Assembly (NCBI RefSeq): GCF_000021985.1
Contig: NC_011901.1
Location: 1,178,001-1,242,000 of the forward strand
Direction of reading: 5' to 3'
DNA length: 64,000 nt
Origin: Thioalkalivibrio sulfidiphilus HL-EbGr7
GTDB taxonomy: Bacteria; Pseudomonadota; Gammaproteobacteria; Ectothiorhodospirales; Ectothiorhodospiraceae
Shown here: one piece after another, positions 9,119 through 19,039 of the stretch
Layout: each line of letters starts with the position of its first letter
Numbering within the stretch: the first letter of the stretch is position 1
Notes under the pieces: model-generated
The model's database searches: none
What the model saw: only the letters and a program-made list of their open reading frames with translations
Told to the model about the DNA's origin: nothing
Program-made: the position numbers and the translations under genes

Positions 9119-10458
9119 TGGGCCGCAGGGCCCGTTCCGCGCCGGTGCCCCAGGCCCCGGTGGAGGTCACGGTCGAATCCCTCACCCACGAGGGCCGCGG
9201 TGTGGCCCGGGTGGAGGGCAAGGCCCTGTTCGTGGACGGCGCCCTGCCCGGGGAACGGGTCAGCGCCCGCCTGGTGGCCCGGCACCGGCGCTACGACGAG
9301 GCCACGGTGGACCAGGTGCTGGAGGCCTCCCCCGACAGGGTCGAACCCCGTTGCGCCCATTTCGGCCTGTGCGGCGGCTGCAGCCTGCAGCACATGAGCG
9401 ACGCCGCCCAGGTCCATGCCAAGCAGCAGGCGGTGCTGGAGGTCCTTGAGCACGTGGGCAAGGTGGTCCCGGCGCACATTCTGGACCCCCTGCAGGCCCA
9501 CGCCTGGGGCTACCGGCGCAAGGCGCGCCTGGGGGTGAAATACGTGCCCAAGAAGGGTGGCGCCCTGGTGGGTTTCCGGGAGCGCTACAGCCACTACCTG
9601 GCGACCCTGGAGGCCTGCGAGGTGCTGCACCCCTCCGTGGGCAGGCGCATCATGATCCTGCGGGATTTCCTCTCCACCCTGGACGCCCGGGACCGCATCC
9701 CCCAGGTGGAGGTGGCGGTGGACGACGAGGACCGCACCGCCCTGGTGTTCCGCAACCTCGATGCGCTGAGCGATGCCGACATGGAGCGCCTCAAGACCTT
9801 CGCCGCGGCCCAGGACGTGCAGGTCTGGCTGCAGCCCAAGGGGCCGGACACGGTCCACCCCCTGTCACCGGAGCAGCCGGAGCCCCTGTACTACGCCCAC
9901 CCGGATTTCGACGTGCGCATCCCCTTCGGCCCCCTGGACTTCGTGCAGGTGAACCGGGACATCAACCGCGCCATGGTGCCCCGGGCCATCGAACTGCTGG
10001 AGGTGGGGCCGGAACACCGGGTGCTGGATCTGTTCTGCGGCCTGGGCAACTTCAGCCTGCCCCTGGCCCGGCGCGCCGGCCACGTGGTGGGCGTGGAAGG
10101 GGAGGCCGTCATGGTCGCCCGCGCCCGGGACAACGCAGAACACAACGGTATCCGCAACGTCGAGTTCCACGCTGCCGACCTGGCCGCCCGTGACGTGATC
10201 GATGCCCCCTGGGCCCGGGCAGGTTTCGACCGCATCCTGCTGGACCCGCCCCGTGCCGGCGCCGCCGGCGTGATGAAACTCCTGGGACGTCTCAACGTGC
10301 CGCGCATCGTCTACGTCTCCTGCAACCCGGCCACCCTGGCCCGGGACGCAGACACCCTCGTGCACAGCCTGGGCTATCGCCTGGAGGCAGCGGGAGTGAT
10401 GGATATGTTTCCCCATACCGCCCATGTGGAGTCGATGGCGGTGTTTGTGAAGGGGTGA
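9118..10458 (+). CDS. rlmD: 23S rRNA (uracil-1939-C5) methyltransferase RlmD
   Basis: A 446-residue SAM-dependent RNA methyltransferase. It has an N-terminal TRAM domain (EVTVESLTHEGRGVARVEGK), an iron-sulfur cluster motif CAHFGLCGGC near residue 79 with a further Cys in EACEVLHP, the SAM site LDLFCGLGNFSL near 303, and the catalytic Cys in YVSCNPATLARD near 400. The frame remains open upstream, but the ATG at 9118 overlapping the exonuclease stop gives the normal family N-terminus. In Pseudomonas-type genomes relA follows rlmD; here a toxin-antitoxin island follows instead. Confidence 0.95.
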   Translation: MGRRARSAPVPQAPVEVTVESLTHEGRGVARVEGKALFVDGALPGERVSARLVARHRRYDEATVDQVLEASPDRVEPRCAHFGLCGGCSLQHMSDAAQVHAKQQAVLEVLEHVGKVVPAHILDPLQAHAWGYRRKARLGVKYVPKKGGALVGFRERYSHYLATLEACEVLHPSVGRRIMILRDFLSTLDARDRIPQVEVAVDDEDRTALVFRNLDALSDADMERLKTFAAAQDVQVWLQPKGPDTVHPLSPEQPEPLYYAHPDFDVRIPFGPLDFVQVNRDINRAMVPRAIELLEVGPEHRVLDLFCGLGNFSLPLARRAGHVVGVEGEAVMVARARDNAEHNGIRNVEFHAADLAARDVIDAPWARAGFDRILLDPPRAGAAGVMKLLGRLNVPRIVYVSCNPATLARDADTLVHSLGYRLEAAGVMDMFPHTAHVESMAVFVKG

Positions 10459-10503
10459 GGGTGGTGGTGCGTGAGGGGTTAGGCGAGAGGGGATAGGGGA
10501 AAA

Positions 10504-10550
10504 GCGAACCGCGAAGGGCGCGAAGGGATGCGCGAAGGTCGCAAGGTGAC
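10504..10550. repeat. Degenerate GCGAAGG-type intergenic repeat
   Basis: A purine-rich run of imperfect copies of GCGAAGG follows rlmD. It resembles the repeat families at 49040 and 61185 in composition but not in exact sequence. The remaining gap up to 10703 is clearly more AT-rich than the neighbouring genes and holds no other feature I can support. Confidence 0.5.
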
Positions 10551-10703
10551 TGAATCGCTATGGATTCTGTCGTCACCTGCCGGTTGTATGGATGGCCCCA
10601 GTGGATTAACGGTCTCCCAAGAAAGATCATAGAATTATGGATATTCGGAATTTCTGATCGCCCCCATCCAGGATTGTCCAAAGCGTATCAAGAGAGGTGC
10701 TAT

Positions 10704-10925
10704 ATGAAGGTAAAAGACCTGATCGATGAGGCGGAGGCGCTTCCTGTGGAGGATCGGGTACTCGTGGTTGACTCGCTCCTGCGTAGCCTTAATCCGCCTG
10801 AGTCGAAGATGGATGAGAAGTGGGCGTCGATCGCGCGGAAGCGTTTGCAGGAAGTTCGCTTCGGCGCAGTTGAAGCCGTCCCAGGCGAAGATGTGTTCGC
10901 AAAGATCTGGGGCGACCGATCGTAA
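10704..10925 (+). CDS. Addiction-module antitoxin (TIGR02574-like)
   Basis: A 73-residue protein. The frame extends 48 codons upstream, but ATG 10704 is preceded by a good AGAGAGG ribosome site and begins the conserved family sequence: KDLIDEAEALPVEDRVLVVDSLLRSLN, then a variable tail rich in E and W (DEKWASIARKRL, VFAKIWG). This matches the short addiction-module antitoxins that pair with RelE/ParE toxins. Its TAA overlaps the toxin ATG (TAATG), the standard antitoxin-first arrangement, so the pair should be co-translated and self-regulated. Base composition is lower in GC than rlmD, hinting at horizontal acquisition. Confidence 0.85.
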   Translation: MKVKDLIDEAEALPVEDRVLVVDSLLRSLNPPESKMDEKWASIARKRLQEVRFGAVEAVPGEDVFAKIWGDRS

Positions 10926-11215
10926 TGACCTTTCGTTTTCATCCCGAAGCCGAGCACGAACTTCGAGAGGCCATTTCATACTATGAGGATATAGAGCCTG
11001 GTCTCGGATACGATCTTTCAGTTGAGGTTTATTACGCGATTCAACGAGCTGTGGCACATCCACAGGCATGGCCTGTACTGGATAGCGATATTCGGCGGGT
11101 TTTGGTTCGAAGATTCCCTTATGGTGTGCTGTACTCCGAGGAACAGGACGCACTGCTCGTCCTTGCGGTGATGAATCTTCATCGAGAGCCAGGCTACTGG
11201 AAAGGGCGTCGTTAG
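10925..11215 (+). CDS. RelE/ParE-family toxin
   Basis: A 96-residue toxin of the ParE/RelE fold. The start FRFHPEAEHELREAISYYE, the central LGYDLSVEV, the AWPVLDSDIRRVLVRRFPYGVLY strand block and the C-terminal LAVMNLHREPGYWKGR are typical. Family members either poison gyrase (ParE) or cut ribosome-bound mRNA (RelE); the sequence looks closer to ParE-like proteins, which often end in HxxRxPxYW. It directly follows and overlaps its antitoxin. It appears intact. Confidence 0.88.
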   Translation: MTFRFHPEAEHELREAISYYEDIEPGLGYDLSVEVYYAIQRAVAHPQAWPVLDSDIRRVLVRRFPYGVLYSEEQDALLVLAVMNLHREPGYWKGRR

Positions 11216-11229
11216 ATGGCGAACCATGT

Positions 11230-11362
11230 CAACCTGCCGCCGCTGGAAGGCTGTTGAAAAACCCTCAGGCTGCGCCATGCAGCGGGCAATACAGAATCTG
11301 CTTTGTGCTTTGTCTGGGGTCAACATGGACCTGCCAGAGTCGAAGTCACCGATGATCACTAG
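11230..11362 (+). pseudogene. higB: higB toxin remnant with 7-bp duplication frameshift
   Basis: Just before higA, the reading GQYRICF (one frame) continues as VWGQHGPARVEVTDDH and stop (next frame), which is how HigB toxins end. The frame change falls at two back-to-back copies of TGCTTTG (11299-11305 and 11306-11312); removing one restores a continuous HigB-like C-terminus. Further upstream only weak traces such as LPPLEG remain, with an in-frame stop, and no start is evident. I read this as a decayed toxin gene beside an intact antitoxin. The left boundary is approximate. Confidence 0.7.
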
Positions 11363-11373
11363 AGCTACCCATC

Positions 11374-11691
11374 ATGGTGCGAATTCCAACCCATAGACCG
11401 CCTACCCATCCCGGCGAAATGCTTCGGGAGGAGTTCCTCGTGCCTATGAACATCAGCCAGCGTGATCTGGCGGACGCCATCCATGTCCCGTATCAGCGGG
11501 TCAATGAACTCGTGAATCAGAAGCGAAGTATTACCCCCAGCACTGCGCTCCGGCTGGCGAAGTTTTTCGGGGTTTCCCCGGATTTCTGGCTGAATCTCCA
11601 GGTACGGTGGGATCTTTATCGTGCTCAGGTTGCCGAGGCTGATGAGTTGGCATCCATCGAGGATTTTCATCATTTACAGAAAATGGCCTGA
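11374..11691 (+). CDS. higA: HigA-family antitoxin, XRE helix-turn-helix
   Basis: A 105-residue HigA-type antitoxin and repressor. It has the family opening PTHPGEMLREEFL, a helix-turn-helix (ISQRDLADAIHVPYQRVNELVNQKRSI, about residues 27-53) and the diagnostic LAKFFGVSPDFWLNLQ. HigA normally neutralises the HigB mRNA interferase encoded just upstream; here that toxin is broken, so this is an orphan antitoxin that may persist as a regulator or as protection against HigB elsewhere. Confidence 0.9.
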   Translation: MVRIPTHRPPTHPGEMLREEFLVPMNISQRDLADAIHVPYQRVNELVNQKRSITPSTALRLAKFFGVSPDFWLNLQVRWDLYRAQVAEADELASIEDFHHLQKMA

Positions 11692-11762
11692 TAGCGATTC
11701 CCTTCCCCAACCTGTGCGGGAAGTTGAGTCGGTCGGCATGATTTCCACTGATCAAGGCAACC

Positions 11763-12191
11763 ATGAACCAAGATAACCACGCCAGAGAAATCGCCCTCCA
11801 ATGGATCGACGCGGTGGAGCGCACCGCCCGTGCCCTGGACCATCCCGCCCACATGGACCTGGTGTCGAAGCGCGTCCGGGTGCTTGGCATCCCCGGTTTC
11901 GAGGCCATCGGCTACGACGACTGGTTCCGCCAGTGCGAGCATGAGTTCAAGGACGGCGTGCTCAAGGACGTCAGCTACACGGGCCTGCGCATGAGGGCCG
12001 CCACGGACAGGCAAATCATGTTCCAGACCGTGGAGCGGGTGGAGGCCAACGACGGCACCGTCATACGTCGTGGTCTGGAGGTGGTGCTGGACAAGGAACC
12101 GGACGGCCAGTGGCGCGTGCTGCAGCAGCGCATCATGCCCGATCACGAGGCGATGCATTACGGATTGCTGGATGCTGGGTCGAGCAGTTAA
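11763..12191 (+). CDS. Conserved hypothetical protein, NTF2/SnoaL-like size
   Basis: A 142-residue soluble protein without signal or membrane segment. The segments EIALQWIDAVERTARALDHPAHMD, IGYDDWFRQCEHEFKD and VLDKEPDGQWRVLQQRI suggest an alpha+beta barrel like the NTF2/SnoaL superfamily, where a terminal strand reads xGxWRVxxQ. I cannot assign a substrate. GC content returns to the genome norm here, so the gene probably marks the right edge of the toxin-antitoxin island. A strong terminator follows. Confidence 0.65.
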   Translation: MNQDNHAREIALQWIDAVERTARALDHPAHMDLVSKRVRVLGIPGFEAIGYDDWFRQCEHEFKDGVLKDVSYTGLRMRAATDRQIMFQTVERVEANDGTVIRRGLEVVLDKEPDGQWRVLQQRIMPDHEAMHYGLLDAGSSS

Positions 12192-12244
12192 ACGGGGAGA
12201 TTCATGCCGACCCGCCTGACAATGGGTTCCACCCACACAAAAGA

Positions 12245-12281
12245 AAAGGGAACGGTGGACTGATCATCCACCGTTCCCTTT
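12245..12281. terminator. Bidirectional terminator between the hypothetical gene and katG
   Basis: A perfect 15-bp stem (12245-12259 with 12267-12281) around a 7-base loop. A-rich bases lie on the left and TTT on the right, so it can act as an intrinsic terminator in both directions. It lies between convergent genes. Confidence 0.85.
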
Positions 12282-12338
12282 GTACATCTCCCGGACCACC
12301 ACCCTCCCTGGCGGCAACCGGGTCACTTCACCTGCCGA

Positions 12339-14558
<2,220 letters not shown>

Positions 14559-14611
14559 CTACTCTAGTTCAAGATGCTCGATTAATTTAGTGAATTATGT
14601 TTATTGTCTCT

Positions 14612-14626
14612 ATAGTCACTGGCTAT
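14612..14626 (-). promoter_or_regulatory. Possible OxyR half-site upstream of katG
   Basis: ATAGTCACTGGCTAT has the outer ATAG-N7-CTAT arrangement of an OxyR motif, about 100 bases upstream of katG. The inner bases fit poorly and I do not see a second good element at the 22-base step (14590-14604 matches only at its end). The AT-rich stretch 14575-14635 is otherwise a likely promoter area. Confidence 0.35.
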
Positions 14627-14639
14627 TATGATTTCGGCT

Positions 14640-14911
14640 AATCGGGTCGTGTCCGCCGATGCGGCCTCGGTACGGAATCGAGGGCCCCGGACGTTGTGGA
14701 GGGTGTGAGCGTGGAGAGAGGGTCTTCCCGTGCATCCGCGGGATTCCTTTCACGCGATGCCGGTGTTCACAGGGTTAGAATAGTCGGGATTCTTCACCGG
14801 CGTGTGACGCTGCGAGTTCTGGATGCGTCAGTCCCGTGGGCGGTTGGGTGAACCACTTCGCGGTGTCCATCGTCATGTGCTTCAACCTACAGCAAGCAAT
14901 GAGGTATTTCC
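14640..14911. other. Intergenic stretch between katG and the DUF302 gene
   Basis: No credible frame, hairpin or repeat is visible here. A GAGG ribosome site lies just before the next ATG. The divergent promoters of katG and the DUF302 gene must lie somewhere in 14511-14911. Confidence 0.5.
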
Positions 14912-15298
14912 ATGTACGGATTCAGCAAACAGGTTTCATGCGGTTTCGATGACGCGGTGGCCCAGGTGACCGCCGCGCTTAAAGATGAAGGCTTCGGCGT
15001 GCTCACCGAGATCGACGTGAAGGCGGTGATGAAGGCCAAGCTGGACCTGGACAAGCGTCCCTACAAAATCCTCGGCGCCTGCAACCCGGTGCTGGCCAAC
15101 AAGGCGCTCACCGCCGAGCCGGACATCGGCCTGCTGCTGCCCTGCAACGTGGTGGTGCGCGAGGAGGAGAACGGCGCCATCACCGTCGCCTTCATGGACC
15201 CCCAGGCGGTGCTGGACCTGGTACAGCAGCCGGGCATCCACGACCTGGCCGGCGAGGTGAAGGCGCGACTGGAGCGGGTGCGCGACGCCCTCAAGTGA
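14912..15298 (+). CDS. DUF302 family protein
   Basis: A 128-residue soluble protein of the DUF302 family. The typical pattern is clear: an opening strand with [27 protein letters not shown], then [13 protein letters not shown] (the conserved ACNP box near residue 53), [11 protein letters not shown], and the C-terminal helix. The family is structurally known but its biochemical role is not settled; the conserved Cys residues (ACNP, LPCN) are both present. It precedes an M48 protease by 19 bases, so the two are probably co-transcribed. Confidence 0.9.
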   Translation: MYGFSKQVSCGFDDAVAQVTAALKDEGFGVLTEIDVKAVMKAKLDLDKRPYKILGACNPVLANKALTAEPDIGLLLPCNVVVREEENGAITVAFMDPQAVLDLVQQPGIHDLAGEVKARLERVRDALK

Positions 15299-15317
15299 GC
15301 CTTGCACCGGGCGCCCC

Positions 15318-16268
15318 ATGGACCCGCTGAGTATTGCCCGCCATCGCTGGGTCAACGCCCTGCAGACGGCCCTGCTGGTGCTGGGCCTGATGGTGCTGCT
15401 GGGCGCGGTGGGCTGGCTCGTCGGCGGACCCGGTTACGCCCTGATGGCCATCGCCGTGGTGGTGGTGCTGTATCTGTTCAACCCCGCCATGTCGCCCGCC
15501 CTGGTGATGCGCCTGTACCGGGCACAGCGCCTGGATGCGCGCACGGCCCGGGTGCCGGTGCAGATCCTGCAGGAGCTCTCGGAACGGGCGGGGCTGCCCG
15601 GGAGCCCGGCCCTCTACTACGTGCCCAGCCGGTTGATGAATGCCTTCTCCGTGGGCGACCGGCGCGAGGCGGCGGTGGCGGTCTCCGACGGCCTGCTCCG
15701 GGGTCTGGATACCCGCGGGCTGGTGGCGGTGCTGGCCCACGAGGTGAGCCACATCGCCCACAACGACCTGCGCACCATGACCTTCGCGGACCTGGCCAGC
15801 CGGCTCACCGGCCTGCTGTCCCTGGTGGGGCAGTTTCTGCTGCTGGTGAACCTGCCCCTGCTGATCCTGGGGGAGCAGACCATCAGCTGGTTCGCCATCG
15901 CGCTGCTCATCTTCGCGCCCACCCTGAGCGCCCTGTTCCAGCTGGCCCTGTCCCGCAGCCGGGAGTACCAGGCGGACCTGGGCGCGGCGCGGCTGACCGG
16001 CGACCCGGAGGGGCTGGCCCTGGCCCTGGCGCGGCTGGAGCGGGTCCAGGGGGGCTGGATCGAACGGGTGCTCATGCCCGGCTGGCGCATCCCGGAACCC
16101 TCCTGGCTGCGCACCCATCCGTCCACCGAGGAACGCATTGCCCGACTGATGCAGCTTGAGCAGACCATGCACCGGGCGCCCCTCTCGCCCGGGCCCTACG
16201 ACCCGGCGGCGCTGCTGCGCCAGGATCTGCCGCGCCCGCGCTGGCGCATCGGCGGCACCTGGTTCTGA
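15318..16268 (+). CDS. HtpX-like M48 membrane zinc metalloprotease
   Basis: A 316-residue integral membrane protease. Two N-terminal membrane segments (~15-60) precede a zinc site HEVSHIAHND near residue 141; two further hydrophobic segments (~170-215) and the third zinc ligand region SREYQADLGAARL follow, as in HtpX/Ste24-type enzymes that degrade damaged inner-membrane proteins. The C-terminal THPSTEERIARL is also typical. It is downstream of the DUF302 gene by 19 bases. It is more divergent than E. coli HtpX, so I leave the symbol open. Confidence 0.88.
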   Translation: MDPLSIARHRWVNALQTALLVLGLMVLLGAVGWLVGGPGYALMAIAVVVVLYLFNPAMSPALVMRLYRAQRLDARTARVPVQILQELSERAGLPGSPALYYVPSRLMNAFSVGDRREAAVAVSDGLLRGLDTRGLVAVLAHEVSHIAHNDLRTMTFADLASRLTGLLSLVGQFLLLVNLPLLILGEQTISWFAIALLIFAPTLSALFQLALSRSREYQADLGAARLTGDPEGLALALARLERVQGGWIERVLMPGWRIPEPSWLRTHPSTEERIARLMQLEQTMHRAPLSPGPYDPAALLRQDLPRPRWRIGGTWF

Positions 16269-16359
16269 GCGCCGGGGGAACCCCGGCCCCGGGTCATGGT
16301 CGGCATAGAGACTGAATGCTTCCCGGAACCGCGAAAGCCGAACCCCAAGGAGTCCCGCC

Positions 16360-17856
16360 ATGAGCCGTTTCCTGAGCCCCGAAGAGATCGCCGAACTGCA
16401 GCCCTCCGAGCTGCTGCCCAACGAGACCCCCATCCCCACCCAGATCGTCTCCAGCGACGAGTTCTATCCCACCCCCCAGACCGGGCCCCAGAAGCAGGTG
16501 GAGGCCCGCCTGCTGGCCATGGCGGACGAGCTGGGCAGCCACCAGGGCATGAACCGGCGCCAGTTCTTCCGCTCCGCCGCGGGCATGGCGGCGGCCTTCG
16601 TGGCCATGAACGAGGTCTACGGCCTGGTGTTCGGCGCCAGCCGCGCCGAGGCGGCCTCCCCGGAGCTGGCCAACGAGCGCGCGGGCACCTACCGGGACCA
16701 GTTCATCATGGACATGCACACCCACTTCCTGCGCGATGACACGCGCCTGGAGCGCTTCGTGCGCATGCGCGAGGCGGTGGGCCGGGCCGGCTGGAACAAG
16801 CCCCTGGGCGAGCGGGAACAGACCCTGGAGGATCTCAAGTACGAGAACTATCTCAAGGAGATCTACCTGGACAGCGACACCAAGATCGCGCTGATCTCAA
16901 GCTCCCCCTCCGACGAGGCCCAGGACTGGTTTCTCACCAACGAGCAGATGGCCGAGGCCCGGGAGAAGGTCAACGCCCACGCCGGCAGCAAGCGCCTCTA
17001 CACCCATGCCATCTTCACCCCCGGGCAGCCCGGCTGGCTGGAACAGCTGGACGCTGCCCTGGAACTCAAACCCGATTCGGTCAAGGGCTACACCGTGGGT
17101 GACAACACCCACAAGGCCACCAGCCGCTATCCCTGGCGCATGGACGACGAGCAGGTGGCCTACAAGGGTTACGAGAAGATGCTCAAGGCCGGCGTGAAGA
17201 ACGTGTGCGTGCACAAGGGGCTGTTCCCCCCCTCCATGGACGAGCGCTATCCGCATCTGCGCGACTACGCCGACGTGCGCGACGTGGCCCAGGCGGCCAA
17301 GGACTGGCCGGACCTGAACTTCATCATCTACCACTCCGGCTACCGCCACGTGGGCGGCGATCCGGCGGTGGCCCTGCAGGAATTCGAGACCACCGGGCGC
17401 ATCGACTGGGTCAGCGACCTGGCGGACATTCCCGAGAAGTACGGGGTGAGCAATGTCTACGGTGATCTCGGCCAGGTGTTCGCCACCACCCTGGTGGCCC
17501 AGCCGCGGGTCTGCGCCGCCATCATGGGTATCCTGGTCCGGGGCCTGGGCGCCGATCACGTATGCTGGGGCACCGACGCCATCTGGACCGGCTCGCCCCA
17601 GTGGCAGATCGAGGGCCTGCGCCGCCTGGAGATCCCCGAGGATATGCGCCGCCGCCATGGCTTCGCGGAACTGGGTGCCGCCGACGGCGCGGTGAAGAAC
17701 GCGATTTTCGGTGGCAACAACGCCCGGCTCTACGGCCTGAGCGAGCAGGCGCGCCGTGCCTTCGCCGGCGACCGCATGGCCGCTATCAAGGCGGACTACG
17801 AGCGCAACGGCGCCGAGCGCAGCAACCTGCGCTACGGCTACGTGGCCCGGGGCTGA
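16360..17856 (+). CDS. Tat-exported amidohydrolase-family protein
   Basis: A 498-residue protein of the amidohydrolase 2 superfamily (TIM-barrel metal hydrolases or decarboxylases). A twin-arginine-like motif NRRQFFRSAAGMAAAF is at residues ~65-80, unusually far from the start, after a Pro-rich leader. Metal-binding DMHTHFLRDD follows near residue 123, then FIIYHSGYRHVGG near 323, and CWGTDAIWTGSP with the catalytic Asp near 404. The ATG has a good AAGGAG ribosome site, so the leader seems real. The substrate cannot be named. A strong hairpin follows the gene. Confidence 0.82.
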   Translation: MSRFLSPEEIAELQPSELLPNETPIPTQIVSSDEFYPTPQTGPQKQVEARLLAMADELGSHQGMNRRQFFRSAAGMAAAFVAMNEVYGLVFGASRAEAASPELANERAGTYRDQFIMDMHTHFLRDDTRLERFVRMREAVGRAGWNKPLGEREQTLEDLKYENYLKEIYLDSDTKIALISSSPSDEAQDWFLTNEQMAEAREKVNAHAGSKRLYTHAIFTPGQPGWLEQLDAALELKPDSVKGYTVGDNTHKATSRYPWRMDDEQVAYKGYEKMLKAGVKNVCVHKGLFPPSMDERYPHLRDYADVRDVAQAAKDWPDLNFIIYHSGYRHVGGDPAVALQEFETTGRIDWVSDLADIPEKYGVSNVYGDLGQVFATTLVAQPRVCAAIMGILVRGLGADHVCWGTDAIWTGSPQWQIEGLRRLEIPEDMRRRHGFAELGAADGAVKNAIFGGNNARLYGLSEQARRAFAGDRMAAIKADYERNGAERSNLRYGYVARG

Positions 17857-17862
17857 CGCCTG

Positions 17863-17895
17863 GCGGTCGGGCACGGGAGCCCCGTGCCCGACCGC
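17863..17895. terminator. Bidirectional hairpin between amidohydrolase and EamA genes
   Basis: A perfect 15-bp GC-rich stem (17863-17877 with 17881-17895) with a 3-base loop lies in the 40-bp gap of a convergent pair. There is no T-run, so strength as an intrinsic terminator is uncertain. Confidence 0.65.
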
Positions 17896-17896
17896 G

Positions 17897-18799
17897 TCAC
17901 AGCACGCCCTTGTCCGCCACGTCCCGGCGCCTCCTGCCCAGGAGCCGGTCGCCGAACTCGAACAGCGCCAGTCCCGCGAGGATCAGTGCCGCACCCGCCA
18001 GGATGCGCGGGTCGAGGGGCTCGCCGTTCAACACGTGGCCCAGGACCAGCGCCGCCACCGGCGTGACCAGCGTGATCAGGGCCACCCGGGTGGCGTCCAC
18101 CCGTCCCAGCACGTAGTAGAACAGCGAGAAGCCGATCACCGAGCCGATCACGCCCAGGTAGAGGATCGAGCCCAGGGCGCGCTGCGGCAGATCCACCGGC
18201 CAAGCGCCGTCGAACAGTCCCCAGGTGATCAGGAACAGGGGCGTGGAGACGGCCAGGCCGCCGGCCACCACCGACAGGGGATGGAGCCCCGAGCCCAGGC
18301 GCTTGGTCCAGATGGCGCTGACCGAGTGGATCAGGGTGGCGAGCGCCACTGCGCCGATGCCCAGCACCGCCCGCTCGTCCAGGGCGGCCCCGCCGCCGAA
18401 GATCACCCCGAGCCCGGCCACGCCGATCAGTGCGCCGCTCAGACGCAGGCGGGTCAAGCCCTGGCCCGGCAACCACAGCAGGGCGAGTGCCCCGGTGGCG
18501 ATGGGCGTGAGCCCGAACACCACGGAGATCCAGCCCGAGGGGATCTGCTGGGCCGCCCAGTAGGTGAACAGCATGGCCCCGTAGATCCCGAGCCCCACCA
18601 CCCCATAGGTGGCCAGGGCCTCCCGTCGCCAGACCCCAAGCCCCATCAGTCGCGCAAAGCCCAGCGCCAGGACCGTGCCGATGGCCATGCGCGCGGCCAC
18701 GCCGAACAGGAAGCCGGGGCCGTCGCCGCTCCACTGGATGGCAAGCGGGGTGGTGGCCCAGATGAGGATCACGCCCAGATAGGCGGCCGGGACGGACAT
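17897..18799 (-). CDS. EamA/DMT-family membrane transporter
   Basis: A 300-residue inner-membrane protein with about ten hydrophobic segments arranged as two EamA repeats. The family signatures are YLGVILIWATTPLAIQW at the start, TYWAAQQIPSGWISVVFGLTPI ending repeat one, and SILYLGVIGSVIGFSLFYYVLG with LITLVTPVAALVLGHVLNGE in repeat two. DMT transporters usually export amino acids or related metabolites; the substrate cannot be read from sequence. It is convergent with the amidohydrolase gene. Confidence 0.9.
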   Translation of the reverse strand: MSVPAAYLGVILIWATTPLAIQWSGDGPGFLFGVAARMAIGTVLALGFARLMGLGVWRREALATYGVVGLGIYGAMLFTYWAAQQIPSGWISVVFGLTPIATGALALLWLPGQGLTRLRLSGALIGVAGLGVIFGGGAALDERAVLGIGAVALATLIHSVSAIWTKRLGSGLHPLSVVAGGLAVSTPLFLITWGLFDGAWPVDLPQRALGSILYLGVIGSVIGFSLFYYVLGRVDATRVALITLVTPVAALVLGHVLNGEPLDPRILAGAALILAGLALFEFGDRLLGRRRRDVADKGVL

Positions 18800-18833
18800 G
18801 GTGGTTTTTCGCCTCCTCGTGGTGGTGGGACAA

Positions 18834-18872
18834 ACAAAAAAAGGGGCCGCAGGTGGTTGCCTGCGGCCCCTT
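18834..18872 (-). terminator. Rho-independent terminator for the leftward phospholipase D-like gene
   Basis: A 13-bp stem (18841-18853 with 18860-18872) is followed on the minus strand by a run of seven T. It lies ~170 bases after the PLD-like gene and before the EamA gene start, so it should insulate the two leftward genes. Confidence 0.85.
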
Positions 18873-19039
18873 CGGATGGGGTGAGATGAACGGCTTGTAT
18901 GTCCGGGTCAGTTCACTCCACAGGGCGCGCGCAGGCAGGCCTGGCGATGCAGCCAGGCAGGTACGCGTCGAGCCATGAGGAAGGTGTCGTACATGGGGCC
19001 AGTGTCATCCGATGTCTGGATGCAGTCAAGCGATCTGAC

